Source: JARRRD01 sp046706685
Lineage (GTDB): Bacteria; Nitrospirota; Thermodesulfovibrionia; Thermodesulfovibrionales; UBA6898
DNA length: 64,000 bases
Assembly: GCA_046706685.1 (NCBI GenBank)
Contig: JBJKPE010000150.1
Location: forward strand, 4,695-68,694
Direction: 5' to 3'
The notes under the pieces are model-generated. The model was not told the DNA's origin and searched no databases. It saw only the letters and a program-made list of their open reading frames with translations. Shown here piece after piece: positions 41,701 through 50,617 of this stretch. Made by a program: the position numbers and the translations under genes. The first letter of the stretch is position 1; each line of letters begins with the position of its first letter.

Positions 41701-43048
41701 CGGCGAATTGGTCAAGACGGAACTTCATCACAGGAAAAAAGACGGCGAGATCTTCCCCGTCGAACTAAGCGCCGGCCTGCTGGAGCTTCAGGGATACAGG
41801 TTTATTCTCGCCTTCGACAGGGACATAACGGAGAGGAAGCGGTCAGAAGACGAGAGAGACCGGCTGATAAGCAGACTGCAGGATGCCTTAATCAGGGTCT
41901 CCCGCTCGAAAAAGGAGTGGCAGGACACTTTTGACAGTATCACCGATCATATATCGATCATAGGTGAGGACTTTACCATTATCAGGGCCAACAGGTCGTT
42001 TGCGGAAAGCTACGGGCTCGATCCCAGAGACGTCGCTGGCAATAAGTGCTATAGAACGGTCAATTACTGCGATTCTCCCGGGCAAGACTGTCCTCACTGG
42101 CTGACACTGCGTGAGATGAAGCCGGTGACAAGAGAGGTCTTTGACCCTAAAACAAAGGGGATATTCAGGGTATCTACCTATCCGTACCGTTCCCACGAAG
42201 GGGAACTTATGGGGTCGATCCACATTGCGAGAGACATTACCATGGAAAAGAAAAGGGAGATTCAGTTGCGGAGAAGTGAAAGGCTTGCATCACTGGGGCA
42301 GCTTTCCGCAGGAATGGCCCACGAGATAAAAAACCCCATTCACTTCGTTATGGGCAACGCGCGACTGCTCGGGCAGATATGGGAAGACGTTCTGAAGATC
42401 CTGAAAAGGAGATACGACGAGGAGGGTGATTTCAATATCGGAGGCCTTTCCTTTTCAAGAAACCACAAGAAAATAACGAGCCTTTTTACGGGAATAGAGG
42501 AGGGTTCGCAGCGCATAAAGAATATTGTTTCCACACTGAAGGTCTTCACGATGGCGAAAACGATTGACCACGAAGGACCTGTGGATATAAACGGCGTTAT
42601 TGGGGCATGCCTGATGATTCTCGAAAGCCAGATAAAGAGTCACACAAACAGGTTTGCCGTCGAAGTGGAAGACAACCTGCCCCCTTTGAAAGGCAACAGC
42701 CATAATCTGGAGCAAGTGATGAGTAATCTCATTATGAACGCCCTTCAATCTCTCCCGGCAAAAACGTGCGGGGTCATGCTCTCTGTTCGGTTTGACAAGC
42801 ATGATAACGGGATTGTCGTGAAGGTGCGGGACGAGGGGGTCGGCATGGCCGGGGAGGTCATGGAGAGGGTCTGTGAGCCTTTTTTTACGACGAAACGCCA
42901 AAGCGGAGGCATAGGGTTGGGACTCAGCATTTGCCGCTCCATAATCGAGGATCACGGGGGAGCCCTGTCCTTCGAATCGAAACCGAATGAGGGGACGACG
43001 GCGACGGTGATATTGCCTCTAGTGACTCCGTCGAAGGAGAAAACGTGA
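38729..43048 (+). CDS. Soluble multi-PAS/GAF sensor histidine kinase, 1439 aa
   Basis: Very large cytoplasmic kinase with no membrane segments. Approximate order: a disordered acidic N-terminus and coil (1-130); a degenerate sensor (130-250); coiled coil (235-285); GAF (285-440); PAS (440-560); GAF (570-740); GAF (760-915); PAS (925-1050); PAS (1060-1180); HisKA and HATPase (1190-1439). The phospho-His is in GMAHEIKNPIHFVMGN; ATP-binding N, G1 and G2 boxes are NLIMNALQSL, DEGVGM and GGIGLGLSICRSI. The last PAS has a cysteine cluster (NKCYRTVNYC, then QDCPHW). The NtrC-like regulator starts at its stop codon (TGATG), so they are a two-component pair. GTG-rich leader with GAGGTGGGG before the ATG. 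Confidence 0.92.
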   Translation: MKEKKRPVAESGLIVPEGVRIMRENPGSGEGASEKTAEETLDLPATDIETNEEKDGLEASEWRADGTGVPVETGSRPQNRPSGIVEAAVTLGDITVRNTADDDLRRQMHDLSRRVKELDCLCGISSLAEKKKITQWEMLKGIVELIPPAWQYPDITCARILLENMEIRTENHQDTEWKQVSDIYLYGNRAGLVEVGYLEERPHSCEGPFLSDERVLINAIAEKTGRIIERFTMEEELRKSHLDLQVSIEERSSELTKFVEQAYGELVYRQMEIEALLESARAALQHREFADLARIIFDKCKHIIGAGGGYVALMSPDETQNELIYLDSGELGYHFGPSFPVPVPWPQSMTCGSNKGVFHNDFKDSECVEFMLEGYASIDNVLFSPLVIREKAVGMLCFFNKPGGFRETDIKVTSAFCDIAVIAYNNSRTLTELQESEKRHRTFVESVTDYIYTVKINNGVAADVKHGQGCVAVTGYSPEEFGDDPYLWYRIIFEEDRIAALLQVESIMSGTNIQPLEHRIVHKNGLIRWVKNTVVRRCDDGGCLIAYDGLISDITELKTAEEALLRTNKALKILSHCNEKLVRSHCETELLQDICDIIVSEGGYRLAWVGFAEQDEEKTVRPVKKCGFESGYLDEMKICWSDTEFGRGPEGECIRSGRPSVINDVLNDQRFRPWKEEAARRGYMSIIGLPLRNEGDTFGCLVIYASEAGAFDKEESRLLAELADDLAFGIVSLRIRKAKRLAEEKISDQVRRLKRIAEMSVAMGGEPPDVFNMIVSSMAELLDVPVACLAEVRGDELHFLSVWSRGTVTSDAHCCPLNVAPWAITKEDKEVHVYYDVIRKFPEAEFLRLHNAFSYCGFQVPDSEGRVVAVTCLLDDRHRHFSEEDKYLFQIFGQRIAVEIERHGNLAHRRKIEKSLKESENRYRTLFERANDAIFVVSAEGEDAGMIVDANRAAADMHGYTVDELMTMCITDLCSTESVERSPGLLQKCLHGELVKTELHHRKKDGEIFPVELSAGLLELQGYRFILAFDRDITERKRSEDERDRLISRLQDALIRVSRSKKEWQDTFDSITDHISIIGEDFTIIRANRSFAESYGLDPRDVAGNKCYRTVNYCDSPGQDCPHWLTLREMKPVTREVFDPKTKGIFRVSTYPYRSHEGELMGSIHIARDITMEKKREIQLRRSERLASLGQLSAGMAHEIKNPIHFVMGNARLLGQIWEDVLKILKRRYDEEGDFNIGGLSFSRNHKKITSLFTGIEEGSQRIKNIVSTLKVFTMAKTIDHEGPVDINGVIGACLMILESQIKSHTNRFAVEVEDNLPPLKGNSHNLEQVMSNLIMNALQSLPAKTCGVMLSVRFDKHDNGIVVKVRDEGVGMAGEVMERVCEPFFTTKRQSGGIGLGLSICRSIIEDHGGALSFESKPNEGTTATVILPLVTPSKEKT

Positions 43049-44463
43049 TGAAAGATTTGACGCTTCTTCTTGTCGACGATGAGGAGCATATTTTACAGAC
43101 CTTCAGCATGCTTCTGGAGAGCGCCGGTTATGAGAACGTCATTACGATGAGTGACAACAGACAGGTGCTCCCATTTTTAGCAAGCCACCAAAAAGCCATT
43201 GTAGTCCTGGACCTTGTAATGCCACACCTGCTGGGCGACGAACTTCTTTGTGAAATCAAGGCTAATTTTCCGTGGGTTTCGGCAATCATAATGACCGCAA
43301 CGAACGACCTGGAAAAAGCGGTGGAGTGTATGAAAAAAGGCGCCTTTGACTTTTTGGTAAAGCCCGTGGAGCATGAAAGGTTTATTACAACTATAGGCAA
43401 AGCGATCGAAATAAGCTGTTTGCAGGACGAGATAGCTTACCTGAAAAGTTCACTGCTTGATGAGGAACTCAGACATCCCGAAGCCTTTTCCGAGATCGTT
43501 GCGAACAGCAAAACAATGCGGGCGATCTTTCGCTATGTCGAGGCCGTTGCCGGTTCCGAGCAGCCCGCAATGATTACGGGAGAGACCGGAGTTGGGAAGG
43601 AGCTTCTTGCAAGGGCGGTTCATCGTGTCAGCGGCAGGGGAGGTAATTTTATTGCAGTGGATGTGGCAGGCCTTGATGAGACCATGTTTTCCGATACACT
43701 TTTCGGTCATGAAAAAGGGGCCTATACGGGCGCCGAAAGAAAAAGGGACGGTATGATCGCAAGGGCCTCCGGGGGCACCCTTTTTCTTGATGAAATCGGT
43801 GACCTTAGTGTTGCCTCACAGATCAAACTTTTGAGGCTCATTGAAGAGAAGACATACTATCCTCTGGGATCGGACCTGCTGAAAAAAAGCGATGCACGGA
43901 TAGTAGTGGCCACAAATAAGGACCTGGCCGGACTGATAGCTGAGGGGCTGTTCCGCAAAGATCTGTATTACCGTCTCCGCAGTCATCATGTTCATATCCC
44001 CCCGCTCCGGAAAAGGTTGGAGGATATTCCCTGCCTCGTCGACGCGTTTCTTTCCGAAGCCGCCGAATCACTGGGAAAGAGCAAACCCCTGCCGCCGCCG
44101 GAACTCTATGACCTCCTGTGCGCTTATCATTTTCCGGGAAACATCCGCGAGCTCAGGGCTCTTATCTATGATGCTGTTGCGCGGCATCAGTCAGGAATAT
44201 TATCTATGGAGAGTTTTAAAGAGGCGATCAGAGCCGATCCGGCGGCTGTGGAAAAACAACCTGTCACTACCGACTCTGGTGAAGATGTGCTTGTAAGTAT
44301 TTTCGGACATTACCCGTCATTAAAAGAGGTGGAAGAGTTCGTGATAGAACATGCCCTCGGTCGTTCTCACAATAACCAGGGAATAGCCGCCTCCCTGCTG
44401 GGCATTACCCGGCAGGCATTGAACGGCCGGCTGATGAGAAACCAAAAAAAGGCTCGCGAGTAG
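43048..44463 (+). CDS. NtrC-family sigma-54-dependent response regulator
   Basis: Partner of the preceding kinase. Receiver with D55 in VVLDLVMP; AAA+ domain with Walker A GETGVGKE and the sigma-54 contact loop GAYTGA (usually GAFTGA; Tyr is tolerated in some members); C-terminal Fis-type HTH (NNQGIAASLLGITRQALNGR). From the ATG at 43048 it has 471 residues; a GTG at 43045 is one codon earlier. Its likely target is the -24/-12 promoter 156 bp downstream of its stop codon, in front of cheW. Confidence 0.94.
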   Translation: MKDLTLLLVDDEEHILQTFSMLLESAGYENVITMSDNRQVLPFLASHQKAIVVLDLVMPHLLGDELLCEIKANFPWVSAIIMTATNDLEKAVECMKKGAFDFLVKPVEHERFITTIGKAIEISCLQDEIAYLKSSLLDEELRHPEAFSEIVANSKTMRAIFRYVEAVAGSEQPAMITGETGVGKELLARAVHRVSGRGGNFIAVDVAGLDETMFSDTLFGHEKGAYTGAERKRDGMIARASGGTLFLDEIGDLSVASQIKLLRLIEEKTYYPLGSDLLKKSDARIVVATNKDLAGLIAEGLFRKDLYYRLRSHHVHIPPLRKRLEDIPCLVDAFLSEAAESLGKSKPLPPPELYDLLCAYHFPGNIRELRALIYDAVARHQSGILSMESFKEAIRADPAAVEKQPVTTDSGEDVLVSIFGHYPSLKEVEEFVIEHALGRSHNNQGIAASLLGITRQALNGRLMRNQKKARE

Positions 44464-44618
44464 CGGCTGCAGTTGGTGACCTGATCACTGGTCCTGCAAT
44501 GTATCTTGCCCAATAAATGAATCTTGCACCCGTGCTGCCGGACGACGTGCATACCACCCGCCCGGAAAAGTACTGACTTTACAGGCGCCTAAGTGTCCTC
44601 CAAGCCAATTATTCCGGA

Positions 44619-44636
44619 TTGGCACAGGATCTGCAT
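44619..44636 (+). promoter_or_regulatory. Sigma-54 (-24/-12) promoter of the chemotaxis operon
   Basis: TTGGCAC-AGGAT-CTGCAT matches the consensus TGGCAC-N5-TTGC, with GG and GC separated by 10 bp. It lies 117 bp before the cheW ATG, directly downstream of the gene for an NtrC-type activator. Upstream, GACC/GGTC half-sites around 44478-44495 might be the activator site. The rest of the 289-bp gap (44464-44752) has no gene. Confidence 0.7.
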
Positions 44637-44752
44637 TAGTGATAAGTGTCTTGAGGAATAATGTCTTGGAGGCTCCGGAAGATATATTCGGAAATCAACC
44701 GGATTCCATGAATTATGCAAGTCCCGGGAAATTAATCAAAAGGAGGAGTGTT

Positions 44753-45256
44753 ATGGCAGGAAGTTTACAGCTCGTTGTCTTTGGCGTAGGAAAGGAACTC
44801 TACGGCGTGGGCATTGGCTCCGTCCAGGAGATAGTGCGAGTCCCCGATATTACCGAAGTGCCGGATGCCCCTCCTTTTCTGGAAGGTGTTATCAACTTAA
44901 GAGGAAAGGTGATCCCGGTAATTGATTTGAGAAAGAGGCTAAGACTTCAGGGGAAGGAAAAAACAAAATCCACGAGAGTGCTTGTCACCGAGGATGAACG
45001 GGGCACAGGAGGGCTTGTCGGACTTCTTGTCGATTTTGTCTCCGAGGTGAGAAAGGTACAGGCCAGTGCTGTGGAAGATCCGCCCGAAATGGTATCAGCC
45101 ATCGGCGCAGAGTATATCACGGGAGTGGCCAAGGTAGAGGGAGACCTCATAATTCTTCTGGATCTCAAGAGGGTGCTGAGCGTCGAGGATATGAGAAGAA
45201 CGACAAATAATGGTGATTACAATACTGAAGTCTTACCCGATGCCAAAGTTGCGTAA
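44753..45256 (+). CDS. cheW: Chemotaxis adaptor CheW
   Basis: Couples receptor to CheA. The SH3-like fold shows in LVVFGVGKELYGVGIGSVQE, GVINLRGKVIPVIDLRKRL and VSEVRKVQAS. The start at 44753 is chosen because AGGAGGAG precedes it; upstream in-frame codons belong to the leader. It has 167 residues. It is the first gene of the che operon under the sigma-54 promoter. Confidence 0.94.
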   Translation: MAGSLQLVVFGVGKELYGVGIGSVQEIVRVPDITEVPDAPPFLEGVINLRGKVIPVIDLRKRLRLQGKEKTKSTRVLVTEDERGTGGLVGLLVDFVSEVRKVQASAVEDPPEMVSAIGAEYITGVAKVEGDLIILLDLKRVLSVEDMRRTTNNGDYNTEVLPDAKVA

Positions 45257-45385
45257 TATTCAGGATAGAAGCGGAGCTCGAATGTTGCCTGAAAGAGGTT
45301 CGCTTGACAGCCGGCAGCCGTCCCGGATATGTCGGCTGAATAACTTCGCTGTAGCCATGTCTGATTATGCTAAAGGAGGCTGATC

Positions 45386-47644
45386 ATGCTTGAGTTCCTA
45401 AGAAGGGATGTAGTAGAGAGAAATATGCACTTACAAAATCGAGTCGAGGAACTGGAAGGGGAACTGGCTAAGATAAGCAAAAGTAACACCCGGTGTAAAA
45501 GCATAGTTGAGGGTATCGCGGCTCCAATGATTGTTGTTGACAGGGATTTCCTGATTACCTACGTCAACGGAGCCGCATTAGAGGCTATGGGTTACCGGCG
45601 TGAAGAAGTAGAGGGAAAGATGACTTGTGCCCAGTTCCAAAAGTCACTTATTTGCGGCACCCAGAAATGCACCCTCAAAAACTGTATGCGCACCGGCGAG
45701 ACAGTAATAGGGGAGACAGTAGCGGAGACAAGGAACGGGATAAAGGTGCCTATACAGGCGGCATGTTCGCCCATTTATGATGAAAACGGCAATATTTGCG
45801 GAGGTATCGAGGTTATAAGCGATCAGACAGACCTTGTTGCCGCAAAGTGGAAGACGGATAACATCCTTAAATCTATTGCTGCGCCGATGGTAGTTGTAGA
45901 CAAGGATCTGAAGATCACTTCTGTCAATGATGCCGCACTGGCTACAATGGGCTATCGACGTGAAGAAGTTGAGGGTAAGATGAGCTGCGCCCAGTTCCAG
46001 AGGACCCTGCTCTGTGGGGGCGCCAACTGTACGCTCAAGAAGTGCATGAGCACCGGAGAAGTAGTCGTAGGGGAAACGGTGGCAGAGACAAGACACGGAA
46101 AGAAACTTCCCATACAGGCTGCCTGTTCAGCACTTCTTGACAAGGAAGGCAATGTTTATGGAGGCATGGAAGTGGTAATCGATATAACTGAAGTCAAACA
46201 TCTTCAGAAAGAGGCTGTCGAACAGAGGGAATATCTTGAGAGACAGGTCGCGCTGCTGGTAGATAAGCTGGAGGCTTTGAGTCTCGGAGACCTTTCGACA
46301 GATTTTGTTGCCGAACGCAGAGATGAAATCGCAAAAATAATAGATAGTTTGAATGAGGTTGTGCGCAGCCTGCGAGAGATGGCCAATACCGCGAACGAGA
46401 TCGCAGAGGGAGACCTGACAGGAAATGTGACTCCGAAGTCCGATAGGGACGTGCTCGGCAACGCCTTCAAAAAGATGCTCACCGGCCTTAGGGATATTGT
46501 CGGGGAGATAAGGGGAGGCTCGGAGCAGATAGCCTCTGCCTCGACCCAGATAGCATCGACCGCAGAGCAGGCGTCGAGGAACAATGAGTCGGCCGCCTCA
46601 GCGGTCGAAGAGACGACCTCCACGATGCACGAGATGTCTGCCAATATCGCCAACGTGGCGAGAAACACCCAGGGCCAGGCCTCTAGCGTTGCAGAGACTT
46701 CCGCTTCTATCCAGCAGATGGTGGCCTCCACACAAAGGATTGCGGACACCGCGAGGCAACTTGTCGAGTTGTCGCAGCAGACGAAGAAGGCCGTTCAACT
46801 TGGCCTGGAGTCGGTTCAAAACTCCGCAAAAGGAACGAACGAAATCAGCAAGGCAATCAGCCGCTCCGCAGACACTATCGTGGCCCTCGGCTCAAGGGCT
46901 GAAAACATAGGAAAAATTGTTGACGTCATTGACGATATTGCCGAGCAGACAAACCTCCTTGCACTCAATGCGGCAATAGAGGCTGCAAGGGCCGGCGAAC
47001 AGGGTCTGGGCTTTGCCGTTGTTGCCGAGGAGGTGAGAAAGCTTGCGGAGCGTTCGGCTAAGTCCACCAAGGAGATCGCGGAGTTGATCACAGGCATACA
47101 GAAAGAGACTCAGGAAGCGGTAAAGTTCATGGACAAATCCACCCAGATTGTGGAACAAGGCGTCGATCTGAGCAAACAGGTGAGCAACTCTCTCAGTAAC
47201 ATAGAGGCCAATGTGGTGGAAGTCGACAGGTACGCAAAAGAAATAGGGGCCGCCACCCAGGAGCAGAGCAGCGGCAGCACGCAGATCGCAAAGGCAGCGG
47301 AAAACCTCAGGGAAGTGACACAGGAAATCACGTCGGCGACCGAGGAGCAGGCATCGGCTGCCGAGCAGATTGTGACGACCATGGAGAAGATGAGGGATAT
47401 GATACACCAGAATGCCTCCGGCACTGAGGAGCTTGCCTCATCGGCCGAACAATTAAGCTCCCAGGCCGACAGGTTCCAGGAGGTAGTGAGCAAGTTCCTG
47501 GTAAATGGGGATGAAAGGGTGTCAATTCGGCCGACGGACTTGCATAAACGGGACCTTCATAAAGAAGATAAGATTGCCAAAAGGCATGATGGCAACGGAG
47601 ACCGCAAAGCCAAATTTGAACGTCATGCAGAGGCCGTGAGGTGA
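45386..47644 (+). CDS. Cytoplasmic methyl-accepting chemotaxis protein with two cysteine-rich PAS domains
   Basis: Soluble receptor of 752 residues with no membrane segment. An N-terminal coil leads into PAS1 (about 36-150) and PAS2 (157-275), which are near copies of each other. Each has the same cysteine spacing, C-x8-C-x4-C-x4-C (starting TCAQFQ and SCAQFQ). A HAMP-like linker follows (285-370), then the signalling helices with the tip DIAEQTNLLALNAAIEAARA and methylation regions on both sides. The regular Cys pattern suggests binding of a metal, an Fe-S cluster, or a redox switch; this is inference. AAAGGAGG precedes the ATG. Confidence 0.94.
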   Translation: MLEFLRRDVVERNMHLQNRVEELEGELAKISKSNTRCKSIVEGIAAPMIVVDRDFLITYVNGAALEAMGYRREEVEGKMTCAQFQKSLICGTQKCTLKNCMRTGETVIGETVAETRNGIKVPIQAACSPIYDENGNICGGIEVISDQTDLVAAKWKTDNILKSIAAPMVVVDKDLKITSVNDAALATMGYRREEVEGKMSCAQFQRTLLCGGANCTLKKCMSTGEVVVGETVAETRHGKKLPIQAACSALLDKEGNVYGGMEVVIDITEVKHLQKEAVEQREYLERQVALLVDKLEALSLGDLSTDFVAERRDEIAKIIDSLNEVVRSLREMANTANEIAEGDLTGNVTPKSDRDVLGNAFKKMLTGLRDIVGEIRGGSEQIASASTQIASTAEQASRNNESAASAVEETTSTMHEMSANIANVARNTQGQASSVAETSASIQQMVASTQRIADTARQLVELSQQTKKAVQLGLESVQNSAKGTNEISKAISRSADTIVALGSRAENIGKIVDVIDDIAEQTNLLALNAAIEAARAGEQGLGFAVVAEEVRKLAERSAKSTKEIAELITGIQKETQEAVKFMDKSTQIVEQGVDLSKQVSNSLSNIEANVVEVDRYAKEIGAATQEQSSGSTQIAKAAENLREVTQEITSATEEQASAAEQIVTTMEKMRDMIHQNASGTEELASSAEQLSSQADRFQEVVSKFLVNGDERVSIRPTDLHKRDLHKEDKIAKRHDGNGDRKAKFERHAEAVR

Positions 47645-47648
47645 TGCG

Positions 47649-48575
47649 ATGCTGACCGACGAGGAGTTCCGACTGTTTACAGATCTCGTATACGAAGAGG
47701 CGGGTATTTGCCTGAAGGAAACGAGAAAGGACTTCCTCGAAAACAGGCTGGCTAAAAGGATGAAGGCCACCGGAATGAGCAGCCCTTACTGGTATTACAG
47801 GTTTGCCACCCAGACAAGGAGGAGCGAGCTGCTGATACTGCTGGATCTCCTCACTGTAAATGAGACATCCTTCTTCAGAAACGGCCCGCAGATAAGACTC
47901 TTCGGGAGCGTTATACTGCCGGAGATACTTACAAAGAAGGCGGGTGACTTACATAAAGGACTGAGGATATGGTCCGCAGGGTGTTCGACGGGTGAAGAAC
48001 CTTATACGATCGCCATGGTCGTCTGCGATTCCATAAGGAATAGCATTTCTTATGCCGATCAACCGGTCAGCGAGAGGACATGCGTGCCTGGTGGGGGACA
48101 GGGCGGACCTGAAAGGGAGGTCAGGATATTCGCGTCGGACTTGAGCCTTACGGCCCTCGAAACCGCAAGCAAAGGGGAATACGCCGGCGACAAAGTTCGC
48201 GCCAGCGTGCCGCCCGATTACCTCTTCAGATATTTTGAGTCCACGCCGGACGGTTATAGGGTGAAGGATAAAATAAGGAAGATGGTCGTTTTCGATTTTC
48301 ATAACCTGAAAAACGACAACGGTATCGGCAACCTCGATATAATCTTCTGCAGAAACGTGATGATCTACTTCGACGAAGTGGAACAGCGGAGGCTGATCGA
48401 CAAATTTTACCGGAGTCTGAACCCGGGCGGATACCTCCTCCTAGGTCATGCAGAAAGCCTGCACGGCCTGAATACGGGTTTTGAGTTTGTCCATGACAAT
48501 AAAGGCACTGCATATAGGAAGCCTGAACAGGGAACGAGAAACGGAGTCAGACAATGTCACATTTCGGACATCTGA
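47649..48575 (+). CDS. cheR: Chemotaxis protein methyltransferase CheR
   Basis: Methylates receptor glutamates with SAM. The N-terminal helical domain is followed by the SAM motif WSAGCSTGEEPYTIAM and the C-terminal IIFCRNVMIYFD. A glycine-rich insert (about 138-158) separates two strands of the core. At 308 residues it is slightly long for that reason. It starts 4 bp after the MCP stop and overlaps cheA by 22 bp. Confidence 0.93.
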   Translation: MLTDEEFRLFTDLVYEEAGICLKETRKDFLENRLAKRMKATGMSSPYWYYRFATQTRRSELLILLDLLTVNETSFFRNGPQIRLFGSVILPEILTKKAGDLHKGLRIWSAGCSTGEEPYTIAMVVCDSIRNSISYADQPVSERTCVPGGGQGGPEREVRIFASDLSLTALETASKGEYAGDKVRASVPPDYLFRYFESTPDGYRVKDKIRKMVVFDFHNLKNDNGIGNLDIIFCRNVMIYFDEVEQRRLIDKFYRSLNPGGYLLLGHAESLHGLNTGFEFVHDNKGTAYRKPEQGTRNGVRQCHISDI

Positions 48576-50617
48576 ACGACAGCGAGTTTGAAGATCTGAA
48601 AAACGTCTTTTACTCACAGGCATACGAGATTGTGGAAAACCTCCAGGACCTGCTGCTCGTCCTTGAGGCCTCGCCGGAAGACGAGGCTGCGGTGAAGGCC
48701 ATAAAGAGACATGTGCACACGCTAAAGGGCGACGCTAATTCTATCGGCCTTGCCTCTGTGGGAGGCCTCTGCCACAGCATGGAGGATGTCCTGTCATCAC
48801 TGATCGGCGGTTCGGGCGATCGGAAGCGGGACTGCGTAGACCTACTGATTGGCGGCGTTGATGCCATAGGCAGACTCCTCAGTGAAAGTGAATCGGGAAT
48901 GACGGAAACGAAGGAAGATTCAATAGTGGCAAGAATAGAAACGTTCTTAAGAAACAACTGCAATCATCCGTCACAAATAAGTTCAGGGTATGCCGAGCGG
49001 GGGCTGGAGCTGACGGAATATGAGCATCTCGATCTGCAAGATGCCAGGAAGAAGGGTCTCACCATATTCGAAATAGAAATGGTTTTTCATCCGATGTGTC
49101 AGGACAGGGGCCCTGCCGCATTTATGGTAATCCGGAGATTGAACGATAAGGGCAGAGTTATACGATCGATGCCTGATGTGGAGAACTCCGATATAGCGAA
49201 AGCGGAACGTATGATGATCTTGATCGGCACTCGCCTAGGCGCGGAACAGCTGAGAAGAGAGGCCTTTATCCCGGGGATTACGGCTGAGATACAGGTCAAG
49301 GACTTTTCTGCTTCACGCCCCGGGGAGTTTTCTCCACATGGGGATCACCTGAACGAGGTGCTGCCCGACCAGCCGAAGTCCCAGAATTGTGACTTTGGGC
49401 CCTCGTACGCCAGGAATGAGATACTGAGGGTTGAGGCGCAGAAAGTAGACAGCTTGATGGAACTTGCCGGGGAACTCATCATAGGCCGCTCCATGATAGA
49501 CCAGTTGGCAAGAGATCTCGAAGACGGTGCATCGAAGGAAGATATCGTAGGCAGGCTGTTTGCCGCGAATTCATACATGGAGCGCACAATTGCGGATCTT
49601 CAGAAGGGGGTAATGAAGATGCGGATGGTGCCGGTCAACCGTGTCTTCAGAAAGTTCCCGAAAATCGTCAGGGACCTCTGCTCGGAAAAAGGAAAAATGG
49701 TGAGGCTGGATATACTGGGGAAGGAAACAGAGCTCGACAAGGGCGTTGTTGACGCCCTAGGAGAGCCGCTGTCTCACATTATCCGTAATATGATCGACCA
49801 CGGTATAGAGGACCCTGGGTACAGGATATCTATCGGCAAACATGAAGAGGGGTCGATCACTCTCAACGCTTATCACGAGGCGGCGCAGATTGTCATTGAG
49901 GCTTCGGATGACGGCAGGGGAATAGAAGGAGAGAAACTAAGGAAGAAAGCAGTCGAAAAGGGCCTCGTTGCCGAAGACGAGGCCGAAAAGTTGTCCGATG
50001 GAGAGGCGGTCAACCTGATATTTCTGTCGGGTTTAAGCACCTCGGAAACCGTGAGCGAGACCTCGGGGAGGGGCATCGGGATGGATGCGGTAAAATCGGC
50101 CGTCGACGCGATGAAGGGCTCCATAGAAGTGGAATCTACACTTGGGCAGGGGACAACATTCAGGCTGAGGCTCCCGCTCACGCTGGCCGTGATAAAAGCG
50201 CTTCTTTTTGAAGTAGGCGAGGGGCTCTATGCAATACCTGTCTCAACGGTAACGGACGTCAACGGTATTTTGATGGACGATCTCGTGACGGTGGGCGGGA
50301 AAGACACTCTGATGCTGAGAGACCGGATAATTTCAGTTATTCGTCCCCAGGACTTGTTCAACGTTGCCGCAGGGGATCAAAAAAGGAAATTTATTCTTAT
50401 TCTCGGCGTCGGGAGTAAGAGGATAGGAGTCCTTGTGGACCGTCTTAAGGGACAGCAGGAGCTTGTGATAAAGGCGGTGGACGAGCGGTATGTGAAGTCA
50501 GGGCTCGTGACCGGAGCTTCGGTGCTGGGAAATGGAAGGGTCGTACTTATCCTTGATGCACCCGCCATATTAAGCAAGGCCGTGGATGATGAAAAGAAGA
50601 GGACGGTTGCGGCATGA
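48554..50617 (+). CDS. cheA: Chemotaxis histidine kinase CheA
   Basis: Kinase that phosphorylates CheY and CheB. The Hpt domain has the phospho-His H55 in HTLKGDA. The middle region (150-275) is a divergent P2. Dimerisation, HATPase (EPLSHIIRNMIDHGIED, DDGRGIEG, GRGIGMDAVKS) and a CheW-like regulatory domain (550-687) follow. At 687 residues it is normal. It overlaps cheR by 22 bp and cheB by 4 bp. Confidence 0.95.
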   Translation: MSHFGHLNDSEFEDLKNVFYSQAYEIVENLQDLLLVLEASPEDEAAVKAIKRHVHTLKGDANSIGLASVGGLCHSMEDVLSSLIGGSGDRKRDCVDLLIGGVDAIGRLLSESESGMTETKEDSIVARIETFLRNNCNHPSQISSGYAERGLELTEYEHLDLQDARKKGLTIFEIEMVFHPMCQDRGPAAFMVIRRLNDKGRVIRSMPDVENSDIAKAERMMILIGTRLGAEQLRREAFIPGITAEIQVKDFSASRPGEFSPHGDHLNEVLPDQPKSQNCDFGPSYARNEILRVEAQKVDSLMELAGELIIGRSMIDQLARDLEDGASKEDIVGRLFAANSYMERTIADLQKGVMKMRMVPVNRVFRKFPKIVRDLCSEKGKMVRLDILGKETELDKGVVDALGEPLSHIIRNMIDHGIEDPGYRISIGKHEEGSITLNAYHEAAQIVIEASDDGRGIEGEKLRKKAVEKGLVAEDEAEKLSDGEAVNLIFLSGLSTSETVSETSGRGIGMDAVKSAVDAMKGSIEVESTLGQGTTFRLRLPLTLAVIKALLFEVGEGLYAIPVSTVTDVNGILMDDLVTVGGKDTLMLRDRIISVIRPQDLFNVAAGDQKRKFILILGVGSKRIGVLVDRLKGQQELVIKAVDERYVKSGLVTGASVLGNGRVVLILDAPAILSKAVDDEKKRTVAA

